NCBI RefSeq assembly: GCF_000186345.1
Contig: NC_014962.1
Location: 1,116,001 to 1,180,000, forward strand
DNA from: Isosphaera pallida ATCC 43644
GTDB lineage: Bacteria; Planctomycetota; Planctomycetia; Isosphaerales; Isosphaeraceae
Length of the DNA: 64,000 nucleotides
Direction: 5' to 3'
The position numbers and the translations under genes are program-made. Shown one piece after another: positions 19,244 to 27,140 of this stretch (its first letter is position 1; the number at the start of each line of letters is the position of its first letter). The notes beneath the pieces are model-generated. The model ran no database searches, was not told where the DNA came from, and saw only the letters and a program-made list of their open reading frames with translations.

Positions 19244-19488
19244 ATTTCGGTGCGTTCGTCGATCGCCACGGTGGAGAGTTCGCCGTCCTCGCCCCGCAGG
19301 GTCAGGGTGGGTTGAGAGGAAGCAGCCGCTTTGGTGCCCATCTCCATCCCGCCGATCGGCCGTAACCCTTCCGAGACCACCCGTCCCACGATTTCGGTGG
19401 TCCAGGAGGTCTTGCCGACCCGCACGTGTTGGATCACCCGGACGAGGGTGCCGGGTTCGAATCGCCTGGTTTTCGATGTGGGGATCAT
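19156..19488 (-). CDS. conserved small protein, function unknown
   Basis: A 110-aa protein that I do not recognise as a named family. FEPGTLVRVIQHVRVGKTSWTT and EIVGRVVSEGLRPIGGMEMG suggest a small beta-barrel. A second strand-rich part (TLTLRGEDGELSTVAIDE) follows. Charged residues are spread normally and there is no signal peptide. Its 3' end lies antisense to the end of the MaoC gene for 88 bases. The compositional regularity of the first 85 residues supports a real gene, while the last 25 could be a random extension. Confidence 0.6.
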   Translation of the reverse strand: MIPTSKTRRFEPGTLVRVIQHVRVGKTSWTTEIVGRVVSEGLRPIGGMEMGTKAAASSQPTLTLRGEDGELSTVAIDERTEIQLLSESRPSEPLAVNEAQEATRVATIPS

Positions 19489-19639
19489 GGTCGTCTACAA
19501 TCTCCCAGTGGGTTGGTTGTCGCGTTGTGGGTCACGCCGGCGGGATTGCGGCGCGACGGGCGAGCTTACCAACCAAAGCTACCCTTCCTTCCGCCATTCG
19601 CTGTCGTTGGCCATTCACTTCTTGGGCGGTCATTGAACC

Positions 19640-19942
19640 ATGAAACCCTCCGCGCCGCAAATCACCCTGATGACCTGGTTGGGATTGACCGCCTGGGTCG
19701 CGGTGACGATTTGGCTCTTTCGTCAAAGCGCTCTTTGGGGCATTATCGGCCTGAGCGTCTTCAAACACGTGGCGATTGCCCAGTTGTGTCAAGCCCTGGG
19801 TGTGGATCGCCGACCCGGTCCGCCCGATGCCATCGCGGGGAGAGGGGAGTCGAACACCGCTCCAGGGTCCCGTCAGGGTGACGCGCAGGGCCATAACCGC
19901 GTCGCACCAACTGGTCGCGTCGTGGGCAAAATGCTATGCTGA
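19640..19942 (+). CDS. small membrane protein, function unknown
   Basis: A 100-aa protein. Residues about 7-50 contain one or two hydrophobic segments (LMTWLGLTAWVAVTIWLF and WGIIGLSVFKHVAIAQL). The C-terminal half is polar and Gly/Arg-rich, probably unstructured, and may overrun the conserved part. No family is recognised. It lies 150 bases upstream of the Lys/Ala-rich protein on the same strand. Confidence 0.5.
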   Translation: MKPSAPQITLMTWLGLTAWVAVTIWLFRQSALWGIIGLSVFKHVAIAQLCQALGVDRRPGPPDAIAGRGESNTAPGSRQGDAQGHNRVAPTGRVVGKMLC

Positions 19943-20093
19943 GCGATCCGATCCGATTGGACCGCCGACGGGTTGTGGCGTTGCACCTACCTTGTCGCGG
20001 TTCGTCGCCGCTTTGGCGCGTCGGCCCTGTCGCGTGGTTGACTGAGTCCGACATCGTTTTCTTTTTCGTCCCGCCTTCGGAGAGTGTTCCACG

Positions 20094-20609
20094 ATGGCCC
20101 GCAGACCGCTCAATCGTCTTGAGAAACGCCGCGAGTACGAAGCCGCCGAAGCGCTCGATCCGGTGGAGGCCGAGGTCGGGGATCTGACGCTCGACGAACT
20201 GGACGACGAGACGCCCCGTACCAAGCGCAAGGCGTCCAAAGCCGCCAAACCACGCGCTAAAGCCGTCGCCAAGGCTCGCCCCGCCAAGGCCGCGAAACCA
20301 GCTGCACGCCTCCAAGTGGTATGGAATGTCGTCAATGACGCCTTCAAGGTTGTTGAAACCTTCGCCTATCCCAAGAAAGAGGAGGCCGAAGCCCGAGTCA
20401 AAGAACTCAACGAGAAGGGCAAGGGGATCTACTTCCTTCAACGCGCCAAGGTGGAAATGCCCGATGACGCCCCGGGTCTAGGCGCGATCATTCCCCGCCC
20501 TGAGCCCGCCGTTACCCTTGAGCGCGACGAGGAGGAGGAATTGGCCGCCATCGGCGAGGACGACGACGAAGAACTGGAGGAGGATGAAGAGGATTCCGAC
20601 GACGAGTGA
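20094..20609 (+). CDS. Lys/Ala-rich protein with acidic tail, function unknown
   Basis: A 171-aa protein in three compositional blocks. Residues 1-45 are charged. Residues about 45-75 are a histone-H1-like run of Lys, Ala and Pro (KRKASKAAKPRAKAVAKA and similar). Residues about 75-130 form a small folded unit (RLQVVWNVVNDAFKVVETFA, KKEEAEARVKELNEKGKGIY). The last 45 are almost all Glu and Asp. The basic block could bind nucleic acid and the acidic tail could mask it (inference). GGAGAG precedes the ATG. No family name is assigned. Confidence 0.72.
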   Translation: MARRPLNRLEKRREYEAAEALDPVEAEVGDLTLDELDDETPRTKRKASKAAKPRAKAVAKARPAKAAKPAARLQVVWNVVNDAFKVVETFAYPKKEEAEARVKELNEKGKGIYFLQRAKVEMPDDAPGLGAIIPRPEPAVTLERDEEEELAAIGEDDDEELEEDEEDSDDE

Positions 20610-20890
20610 TCGGATCGGACCTTGTCGGTTTTCCTCCGATTCGAGTTCAAGATGAGAATGGAAATCTCGGTTGGTTGATCGTCGAGTCAACCCAATAAAT
20701 CCTTCGACGCTCGGCGACCGGATCCCACCACGGCATGTCGAACATCGAACACGGTTGGTCGGTGGCCTCTGGCTTGCCAAATGCGTCAGCCTTGGCCACC
20801 GGTTAGGCACGACGGGTTTCGACTCGAAACATCATCGACTTTGGACGTGCTCCCGAGAACACATGCGAAGCTGATGGCTGCTCGAGCAAG
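20610..20890. other. gene-free interval before tRNA-Ile
   Basis: I see no protein gene or strong hairpin between the acidic-tail protein and the tRNA gene. Confidence 0.5.
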
Positions 20891-20964
20891 TGGGCGCACG
20901 AAGATTCGAACTTCGGACCTCACCCTTATCAGGGGTGCGCTCTAGCCGACTGAGCTATGCGCCC
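20891..20964 (-). tRNA. tRNA-Ile (GAU)
   Basis: Reading the minus strand, a seven-base acceptor stem GGGCGCA/TGCGCCC encloses a D arm with AGCTCAGTCGGC, anticodon stem-loop CACCCCTGATAAGGGTG with anticodon GAT (bases 20940-20938), and a T arm with GTTCGAATC. The discriminator base is A and CCA is not encoded. It is 74 nt. It lies upstream of and antisense to the isocitrate dehydrogenase-like gene, which shows that the long open frame before 21203 is not coding. Confidence 0.96.
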
Positions 20965-21202
20965 GTCTCACAAAAGAGATTGTACCGTTGCGATTCACCG
21001 CGTCAAGCGTCCGCCGCGGATGGGTCGATCCCGTCTGGAGAGAAGGGGCGGAGCCTGGAAAAATGGAACGCGAGGGCTGGTCGTGGTGATCTGGCGCGAC
21101 GCGATGTCGCTTGGGTTCGCGCGGCCTAAACAAGGATGGTGTCGAACGACTGCCTCCTCCTCCTTTTCACCCTACTACCATCGACGACGAGACCCAACCG
21201 CG

Positions 21203-22282
21203 ATGATGCGACCCTGCTATCCCGTCGCCGAGTTGCTGGGCGACGGCATCGGACCGGAACTCTCCCGCGCCGTGCGTGGCTTAGCCGACGCGCTGCCGAT
21301 CCGTCTGGAGTTCCGCCCGGTTGATCTTAGTTTGGAAGGCCGTCGCAGTCGGGGAGCGGCGATCTACGACGAGGCGGTGGAGGTCATCGAGAGCTGTCGT
21401 GTGGCGCTCAAGCATCCCACCGTCACCGCCGAGGAGAGTCCCAACGCGGTGCTGAGGCGTCGTCTCAACCTTTCGGTGATCCATCGCCCAGTCTCGACGA
21501 TCCCTGGCGTTCCCACCAACTTCACCCGTCCTCTGGACCTCGACATTGTGCGCATCGCCACTGGTGGTACCTATGACGACCCTGGACGACCCATCGGCGA
21601 GGATGGAGCCGTGAGCCTGCGGATCGTCGAACGCCAGCCGGTACGCGAGGCGGCCCGCTACGCCTTCAACTTCGCCCGTAAGACCGGACGGCGGGTCACC
21701 TCTTCCTCCAAGTACACCATCCAACGCGCTACCGACGGGTTGTTCGAACGCGTGGTCAAGGAGGTCGCCCAACTCGCTCCCGAAGTCCCCCACAACGTCG
21801 AATTGTTCGACGCGCTGCTGGCGAAAATCATTTTGACTCCCGAACGTTATCAGATCATCCTGGTCCTCAACGAATACGGCGACTTCCTCTCCGACATGGC
21901 GTGCGGACTTGCCGGCAGCCTGGGCATTGGGGCCAGCGCCAACCTCGGGTTCGACTCACAAGCGGTGGTGAGGGTCGCGCTGTTCGACGCCGCCCACGGC
22001 ACCGCGCCGGACATCGCGGGCCAGAACAAGGCCAACCCCACCGCGATTTTCCTGGCCCTAGCGATGCTGCTCAACCAGTTGGGCGAACTGACCATTGGCG
22101 AAGCCCTCAAGCAAACTACCCTCGACCTTCTGCTTGAGGGAGTCCGCACCAGGGACCTCGGCGGCTCGGAAACCACCGAAACGTTCACGCGGGCGGTGGC
22201 CGACGAACTCCGCCGCCGCCTCAACGTCAATTCACCAGCCCCCACCGCTTCCCCCCCGCCGCCGTCCCACCCGCAACCATGA
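21203..22282 (+). CDS. isocitrate/isopropylmalate dehydrogenase-family enzyme, probably isocitrate dehydrogenase
   Basis: A 359-aa enzyme of PF00180. It opens AELLGDGIGPELSRAV and has the metal-binding NEYGDFLSDMACGLAGSLG and the cofactor-side HGTAPDIAGQNKANPTA. LKHPTVTAEESPNAVLRRRL and NLSVIHRPVSTIPGVPTN resemble an atypical isocitrate dehydrogenase group rather than classical Icd or LeuB. In place of the usual R-x-x-T-E-G/D substrate segment it reads RIATGGTYDDPG. The enzyme would oxidise a 2-hydroxy-dicarboxylic acid with NAD(P) in the cytoplasm. ATG 21203 is used because the longer frame crosses tRNA-Ile. The stop overlaps tadA by four bases. Confidence 0.82.
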   Translation: MMRPCYPVAELLGDGIGPELSRAVRGLADALPIRLEFRPVDLSLEGRRSRGAAIYDEAVEVIESCRVALKHPTVTAEESPNAVLRRRLNLSVIHRPVSTIPGVPTNFTRPLDLDIVRIATGGTYDDPGRPIGEDGAVSLRIVERQPVREAARYAFNFARKTGRRVTSSSKYTIQRATDGLFERVVKEVAQLAPEVPHNVELFDALLAKIILTPERYQIILVLNEYGDFLSDMACGLAGSLGIGASANLGFDSQAVVRVALFDAAHGTAPDIAGQNKANPTAIFLALAMLLNQLGELTIGEALKQTTLDLLLEGVRTRDLGGSETTETFTRAVADELRRRLNVNSPAPTASPPPPSHPQP

Positions 22283-22836
22283 GTCCTGACCCCTCTTCCG
22301 ATCCCTCGTCATCTTCCCCCGTTTGGACCCCGACCGATTACTGGGCGATGACCCGCGCGTTGGATCTGGCCCGCGCGGCGGTCGATCTGGGCGAGGTGCC
22401 GGTTGGAGCCGTGGTTTTAGACCCCTTGGGGCGGTTGTTGGCCCAGGCCCACAACCTTCGGGAAACCCTCGAAGACCCTACCGCCCATGCCGAACGCCTC
22501 GTCCTGACCTGGGCCGCCCGCGGCCTCGGCACCTGGCGTCTGGAAGGCTGCACCCTTTACGTCACGCTCGAACCGTGCGTGATGTGCGCCGGGGCGATCG
22601 TCCTGGCGCGGGTGGCCCGCGTCGTGTACGCCACCAACGATCCCAAAGCCGGCGCGTGTTCAAGCCTCTATCGGATTCTGGACGACTCCCGACTCAACCA
22701 TCGTCCCCAGGTCGAATACGGCCTGTTCGCCAGGGAAGCGGGCGATCTCCTCCGCGCCTTCTTCCGCGCTCGCCGCCGACCCCGCGCCGACGTTCCGGTG
22801 GACACCTCCCCATCCGGTTCGGTCCCTTTTTGGTAA
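22279..22836 (+). CDS. tadA: tRNA-specific adenosine deaminase TadA
   Basis: A 185-aa zinc deaminase that converts A34 to inosine in tRNA-Arg. It carries the HAE motif (H70, E72 in PTAHAERL) and PCVMC zinc ligands (C100, C103). The stretch ALDLARAAVDLGEVPVGAVV is typical of TadA. The first 15 and last 20 residues are Ser/Pro-rich additions. It starts at an ATGA overlap with the dehydrogenase gene, so the two are translationally coupled though functionally unrelated. Confidence 0.92.
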   Translation: MSPDPSSDPSSSSPVWTPTDYWAMTRALDLARAAVDLGEVPVGAVVLDPLGRLLAQAHNLRETLEDPTAHAERLVLTWAARGLGTWRLEGCTLYVTLEPCVMCAGAIVLARVARVVYATNDPKAGACSSLYRILDDSRLNHRPQVEYGLFAREAGDLLRAFFRARRRPRADVPVDTSPSGSVPFW

Positions 22837-22897
22837 GAACCCAGTTGCCCTGCCCAAAACCTACCGTTATAGTTTCACGTCGGCAGCGACAACCCCC

Positions 22898-22984
22898 GGA
22901 GGGGTGCCTGAGTGGTTGAAAGGGCCGGTCTCGAAAACCGGTGTGCCCGCAAGGGTACCGTGGGTTCGAATCCCACCTCCTCCG
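22898..22984 (+). tRNA. tRNA-Ser (CGA)
   Basis: The 87-nt class II tRNA has acceptor stem GGAGGGG/CTCCTCC (one G-T pair) and a D arm with GCCTGAGTGGTTGAAAGG. The anticodon stem-loop is CCGGTCTCGAAAACCGG with anticodon CGA at 22932-22934. It has a long variable arm (TGTGCCCGCAAGGGTACC) and a T arm GTGGGTTCGAATCCCAC. The discriminator is G and CCA is not encoded. Confidence 0.96.
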
Positions 22985-23090
22985 CTGATAGCTCACAATA
23001 TCAGAGCAGACTAATCTCTAGAGCTGCACCGATGAACATTGGCAATAATGTTGAAGTCCCATCTTGAATCCTTTGTCATCGGTTCAACAA

Positions 23091-23543
23091 CATGTTGTCT
23101 TGTATCGTGGCGGCGACATCTTCGCCAAGCAATTAGGGCCGGTGTAGGGTATCAAGGAGGGCGATACACCGTCGTTCCTGGCGCTTTTGCCCAATGGGTT
23201 GACCGACCTGGAGCGGCCCGTTCTGGGCGGATGGGGCGGGCGTTTTGGTCGCGCAAAACCAAATGACCCCAACGATCGTGGATAGGTCGATATCATCGAC
23301 CCTATGCCCGAACTGGACACCCGGCACGATCCCGATCCCCGCATGGCGGCGGTCTACCGTTGGCGTGCCGACTTCCAAAACGATTTTCAAGCGCGCATGG
23401 ATTGGACCATCCACTCCTTTGCCGATCATCGACTCGACCCCAGTGATCCCCCCGCCGCGTCGATCGTTTTCGACCCACCTGACCAGCCCCGAACCCGCCT
23501 CACCATCGGCCACGCCGTCGCGGGTCGAGAAATTTCGGTGTGA
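23091..23543 (+). pseudogene. decayed DUF1593 (nucleoside-hydrolase-like) gene, C-terminal remnant
   Basis: One continuous frame, interrupted by two TAG codons at 23145-23147 and 23283-23285, encodes hallmark DUF1593 pieces. [15 protein letters not shown] and GGWGGRF come first, then after the second stop YRWRADFQNDFQARMDW. The intact family has about 450-500 residues, and only the last third or less is recognisable here with no start codon. The DUF1593 family is secreted and related to inosine-uridine nucleoside hydrolases. I read this as a pseudogene. The sequence before 23091 back to tRNA-Ser shows nothing coding. Confidence 0.78.
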
Positions 23544-23650
23544 CTGACCGTCCGAGACCGGGGGATGCCGCTACGGGTTCGTTTTCTGCGGGTGTGGCTC
23601 ACGGTTCGATCCGACGAGTGAGCGGCGGGGATCCGGTGGGCCGTCGTAGT

Positions 23651-24340
23651 TCAACCCAGCGAGGCCATCCAGGCGTCGAAGTCGAACTGATCGAGCGAAT
23701 CAACCACGACATCGGCCCCCGCTTCGCGGAGCGCTTCGGCGGGATGGGAACTGGTGACGCCTACGGCGGTCATGCCGGCGGCCTTAGCCGCTTGAATGCC
23801 GAAAACGGCGTCTTCGAAGACCACCGCGCGTTGAGGGGGAACGCCGCAGCGGGACGCCGCGGTGAGGAACACCTCGGGATCGGGCTTGCCGCGGGTGATG
23901 TCCTCCAGGCCGACGATCGCCTGGAAGTGATCCATCAGACCGCATTCCTCCACGGTCAGGAGCAGGTTGGCGCGAGGGCCGCTGGAACCGATGGCCAGAA
24001 GGACGCCGCGCTGCCTCAGACCCTCCAACAGGGCACGCACTCCAGGCATCAGGTCCAGACGACCGCGGGCCAACTCGCGGTAACAGGCTTCCTTAAGATC
24101 GCCTAGTTCGATCGCCCGCTCGCGGGTGTACTCGTCGCCCAGCAGCCGCTCGACGATCGAAAAATTGGTGAGGCCGAAGGTCGCATGAACGAAGTCAGGC
24201 GTCACTGGCAGCCCAGCGCGTCGTCCCATCTCGAGCCAGGCTTGGGTGTGGTTGTCCAGCGAATCCACCAAAACCCCATCGTGGTCGAAGATCGCCAACA
24301 AAGGGGCCGCGGGTGGCGTCTGCGGGCGGGATAACATCAT
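23651..24340 (-). CDS. HAD-superfamily phosphatase/beta-phosphoglucomutase-like
   Basis: A 229-aa HAD subfamily IA protein. Motif I is FDHDGVLVDS (both Asp present), motif II is LAIGSSGPR, the Lys region is GLEDITRGKPDPEVFL, and motif IV is VFEDAVFGIQAAKAAGM. The cap region between about 25 and 95 is helical, as in beta-phosphoglucomutase and sugar-phosphate phosphatases. The EDAVFGIQAA form favours the mutase/phosphatase branch, but the substrate cannot be told. A very strong AAGGAGG lies 13 bases before ATG 24340 and ten before any alternative to the left. Confidence 0.85.
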   Translation of the reverse strand: MMLSRPQTPPAAPLLAIFDHDGVLVDSLDNHTQAWLEMGRRAGLPVTPDFVHATFGLTNFSIVERLLGDEYTRERAIELGDLKEACYRELARGRLDLMPGVRALLEGLRQRGVLLAIGSSGPRANLLLTVEECGLMDHFQAIVGLEDITRGKPDPEVFLTAASRCGVPPQRAVVFEDAVFGIQAAKAAGMTAVGVTSSHPAEALREAGADVVVDSLDQFDFDAWMASLG

Positions 24341-24462
24341 CGGCGCGGCAAAACCTCCTTATAAATGGCGCGTCATTCGATGCGGTGGGATGCGATGCGC
24401 TCGAACGACTCAGCGAGCGTCTGACACGTCACGAATCCAAAGCGATTTAACTTAGCAACCTG

Positions 24463-25689
24463 TCAGCCATTTCTCAAGCTGAGGACCACGCGGACGACTT
24501 CGTCGGCAGCGCGGTCGATTTCTTCCTCCGTGGTAAACCGGCTGAGTCCAAACCTTAAACCAGCGCGAATCAGACGTTCCTCAACTCCCATAGCCTTAAG
24601 AACGTGACTGGGTGCCGCTGAGGTCGTCGAGCAGGCCGCGCCTGCGCTGACGGCGACCCCGTTGAGCCGCGTCAAAAGACCCTCGCCCTCGATTCCCTCG
24701 AAGCTCAAATGGAGGTTGTGGGGCAGGCGGTTGGCCGGGTCGGGATCGCCGTTGAGGAGGACACCTTGGTTGTCGAGTCCCCGGCGGATGCGGTCGTGCA
24801 AACGATCGCGTAACGCTCGAATCGTCGGAGCTTGGGCAAGTCCCTCCGTGAGAGCCAACCGCGCCGCTTCGCCCAGCCCTACGATCAAAGGGACCGGCGC
24901 GGTGCCCGCCCTGAGACCGCGTTCCTGTCCACCGCCCTCGAAGAGAGGAGCCAACCGGGGAGGCGGTCCTTGATCGTCGCAGCGGCGGACGCGCCGGGCC
25001 ACCAGCGCGCCGATCCCTTTAGGCCCATGAAACTTGTGGGCCGACAAACTGACCAGATCGGCACCGGTTTGGCCCAAATCGAAGGGCAGGTGGCCAATCC
25101 ATTGAACCGCGTCGGTGTGGAACGGCACTCCACGTGTCCGGCAGACCGCCGCGATCGGCTCCAGGGGAGCCAGTGTGCCAACCTCGTTGTTGGCCGCCAA
25201 GATCGACACCAACGCGGTGTCGGGACCGATCGCTTCGGCAACCGCCTCGGGAGCGATCCGTCCGAGACGGTCGGGCGGAACCTGGGTAACGCGCCAACCC
25301 TGGCGTGCTAGGCGTCGCGCTGGGTCGAGCGTCGCGCGGTGTTCGACTGCCGAAATCACCAGGTGGCGGCGATTCGGCGGCGCGACCTGGGCGATGCCAA
25401 GTAAAGCGAGGTGGTTTGATTCGGTTGCGCCGGAGGTGAAGACGATCTCCTCGGGTTGCGCCCCCACTAAAGCGGCCAGGTGCTCCCGAGCGGTCTCGAC
25501 CGCCCGACGGGCCGCTTGACCGAAAGCGTGGGCTGAGGCGGCGTTGCCATAATCTTCCAGCATCCAAGGCAGCATCGCCTCGACAACGCGGGGATCAACT
25601 CGGGTGGTCGCGTGATTGTCCAGATAAATGGGACGGCTCTCCCCGCGCGGGGGCGCGACTGCTCTCGTAGGCTTCTCGTCGCCGCTCAT
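24463..25689 (-). CDS. cysteine desulfurase (IscS/NifS family)
   Basis: A 408-aa PLP enzyme that takes sulfur from cysteine for Fe-S clusters and tRNA thiolation. Evidence is YLDNHATTRVDP at the start, FTSGATESNHLAL, SAVEHRATLDP, the PLP lysine K219 in SLSAHKFHGPKG, and the catalytic cysteine C353 in SAGAACSTTSAAPSHVL. The loop around the Cys matches the IscS/NifS group rather than SufS. ATG 25689 has AGGGAGAGG directly upstream, so the longer frame to 25770 is not used. No iscU or other Fe-S assembly gene adjoins it. Confidence 0.92.
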   Translation of the reverse strand: MSGDEKPTRAVAPPRGESRPIYLDNHATTRVDPRVVEAMLPWMLEDYGNAASAHAFGQAARRAVETAREHLAALVGAQPEEIVFTSGATESNHLALLGIAQVAPPNRRHLVISAVEHRATLDPARRLARQGWRVTQVPPDRLGRIAPEAVAEAIGPDTALVSILAANNEVGTLAPLEPIAAVCRTRGVPFHTDAVQWIGHLPFDLGQTGADLVSLSAHKFHGPKGIGALVARRVRRCDDQGPPPRLAPLFEGGGQERGLRAGTAPVPLIVGLGEAARLALTEGLAQAPTIRALRDRLHDRIRRGLDNQGVLLNGDPDPANRLPHNLHLSFEGIEGEGLLTRLNGVAVSAGAACSTTSAAPSHVLKAMGVEERLIRAGLRFGLSRFTTEEEIDRAADEVVRVVLSLRNG

Positions 25690-26137
25690 CACCTCTCCCT
25701 GCCTCCGTTTCCTCCAGGTCACCGCCAACGCGGACATGGACATGATGTCGATGGCTCGACCCAAAACCATTCACCTTGATCAATCATGGACATGGGCGAT
25801 CCCAATTCCCGCACCCTCTTGGTCCGAACGGATTGTCCCGAATGCTTCCCAAGGGGTACAATGCGGTATGAGGAAATGTCGCGCGGGTTGCCTCAAATCC
25901 CCATGCGTTCATCTCCACGTACTCTCCATCCCGCTGTTTGACGCGATTCGCGGTTGGATCGTTTCGCTTCGTCTTTTCGTGGAGGAGGTTGGATTTTGTC
26001 GCTCAGAGCGGTGTCGCGTCCGCCAACGAGGGGCCCGACTTCACCGCCACGCGACCCTTCCCCGCACACTCCCCCTCGCCCCGTCCCGTCCGCTTCGCCC
26101 CCGCCCCGTTGTACCGCCGGAATGGATCACGAAACCC
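25690..26137. other. gene-free divergent interval
   Basis: An open frame reaches upstream of the next gene but its translation (Pro/Arg-rich, several Cys) looks random. Promoters for both flanking genes must lie here, but I cannot place them. Confidence 0.45.
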
Positions 26138-26887
26138 ATGGGAAACTTCGGCTACGAACCGTTCGCCGATGATTATTACATCAACCTTCACCTCAACACC
26201 GAGATGGAGTTGCCCGACAACCGGGAAACCGTCCTGCATTTTTGCGAGCAGATGAAAAAACGGTTCCCGGACTTGACCAAGTTTTCCGTGCGCGACAACG
26301 GCGACATGGTGTTGGAAGGGGACAAGGAACGGGATTCCTATCGCTGGGTGGCGATTGAGCAACTCAGGCTCTGCTCGGGTTACGTCAACCCCGACTCGCC
26401 CGAGGACGCCTACGACCAGCACGAGATCGTTCTCGACCTGGCTCCTCATCTGCTGTCAATCAGCCTGCTGGATTGCGAAGCGCTCGATTTGATGTACGGC
26501 TTTGACTTCACCTTTGAAGGCAACCATGACGAGGCGGTCTCTGAAGCCCTCGGGATGCCCACGGCGCTCGAAGGGTTGATCGACGACGCGCGGATCCAAC
26601 TGGTCAACTACGAGCCGACCATCACCTTCGCGCTGGACGAGGCTCGCAAACTCCAGTGCCGGTTCTCCATCGAGACCCGCTCCAACCCCAACCCCTCGCG
26701 GACCAGCAGCCAACCCGAGGACCAGCTGAGCGTTTATTTCACCGTCAGGCGTTACTGGGGCCTCGGAAGCGAAAAATCATTCCTGCACGCCTTCCACGAG
26801 TTGCGACGCCACGGCGAGGAACTTTTGGCCGAACGGATCATCCCCAAGATCATCCGCCCGCTCGCCCAGGTGATCCGCTCCAAGTGA
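26138..26887 (+). CDS. conserved protein of unknown function
   Basis: A 249-aa soluble protein starting MGNFGYEPFADDYYINLHLN. It has mixed alpha/beta composition with many acidic and aromatic residues, no signal peptide and no membrane segment. Regions such as FPDLTKFSVRDNGDMVLEGD and SVYFTVRRYWGLGSEKSF look well folded, but I do not recognise the family. It may be planctomycete-specific (inference). The start was chosen because the sequence upstream is low-complexity. It is monocistronic and followed by a hairpin terminator. Confidence 0.7.
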   Translation: MGNFGYEPFADDYYINLHLNTEMELPDNRETVLHFCEQMKKRFPDLTKFSVRDNGDMVLEGDKERDSYRWVAIEQLRLCSGYVNPDSPEDAYDQHEIVLDLAPHLLSISLLDCEALDLMYGFDFTFEGNHDEAVSEALGMPTALEGLIDDARIQLVNYEPTITFALDEARKLQCRFSIETRSNPNPSRTSSQPEDQLSVYFTVRRYWGLGSEKSFLHAFHELRRHGEELLAERIIPKIIRPLAQVIRSK

Positions 26888-26941
26888 TCCCCCCGAAACC
26901 CCTCCACGACTGCTCAAACCAACCACTCTAAGTTGGTCCAG

Positions 26942-26969
26942 GGCACGAAGTTCCTCCCGGCTTCGTGCC
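26942..26969 (+). terminator. hairpin terminator
   Basis: GGCACGAAG (26942-26950) and CTTCGTGCC (26961-26969) form a perfect nine-base stem with a ten-base loop, 54 bases after the stop codon of the unknown gene. TTGTCCC follows, so the T tract is weak. Confidence 0.65.
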
Positions 26970-27140
26970 TTGTCCCACCTGCCCCTTGTCGCTGGTTGTT
27001 AAACAAAAGTCTTGCTTTTGGCCAAGAGGGGGCTTATGCTGAAGCAATGACCGCGTCCGCTCTGGTTCATGGATGGTGATCAAACGGGCGCGGAGTCATT
27101 GGACCAAGCAAGCAACGCGGCGATCCGGGAGGATCCGTCC

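Noticed and set aside
20957-21202. Upstream extension of the dehydrogenase reading frame
   Set aside because: It runs into the tRNA-Ile gene and its translation is basic and unlike the family; the start at 21203 is used.
25628-26137. Upstream extension of the unknown gene at 26138 by 170 codons
   Set aside because: It is antisense to the cysteine desulfurase start and Pro/Arg-rich; not credible protein.
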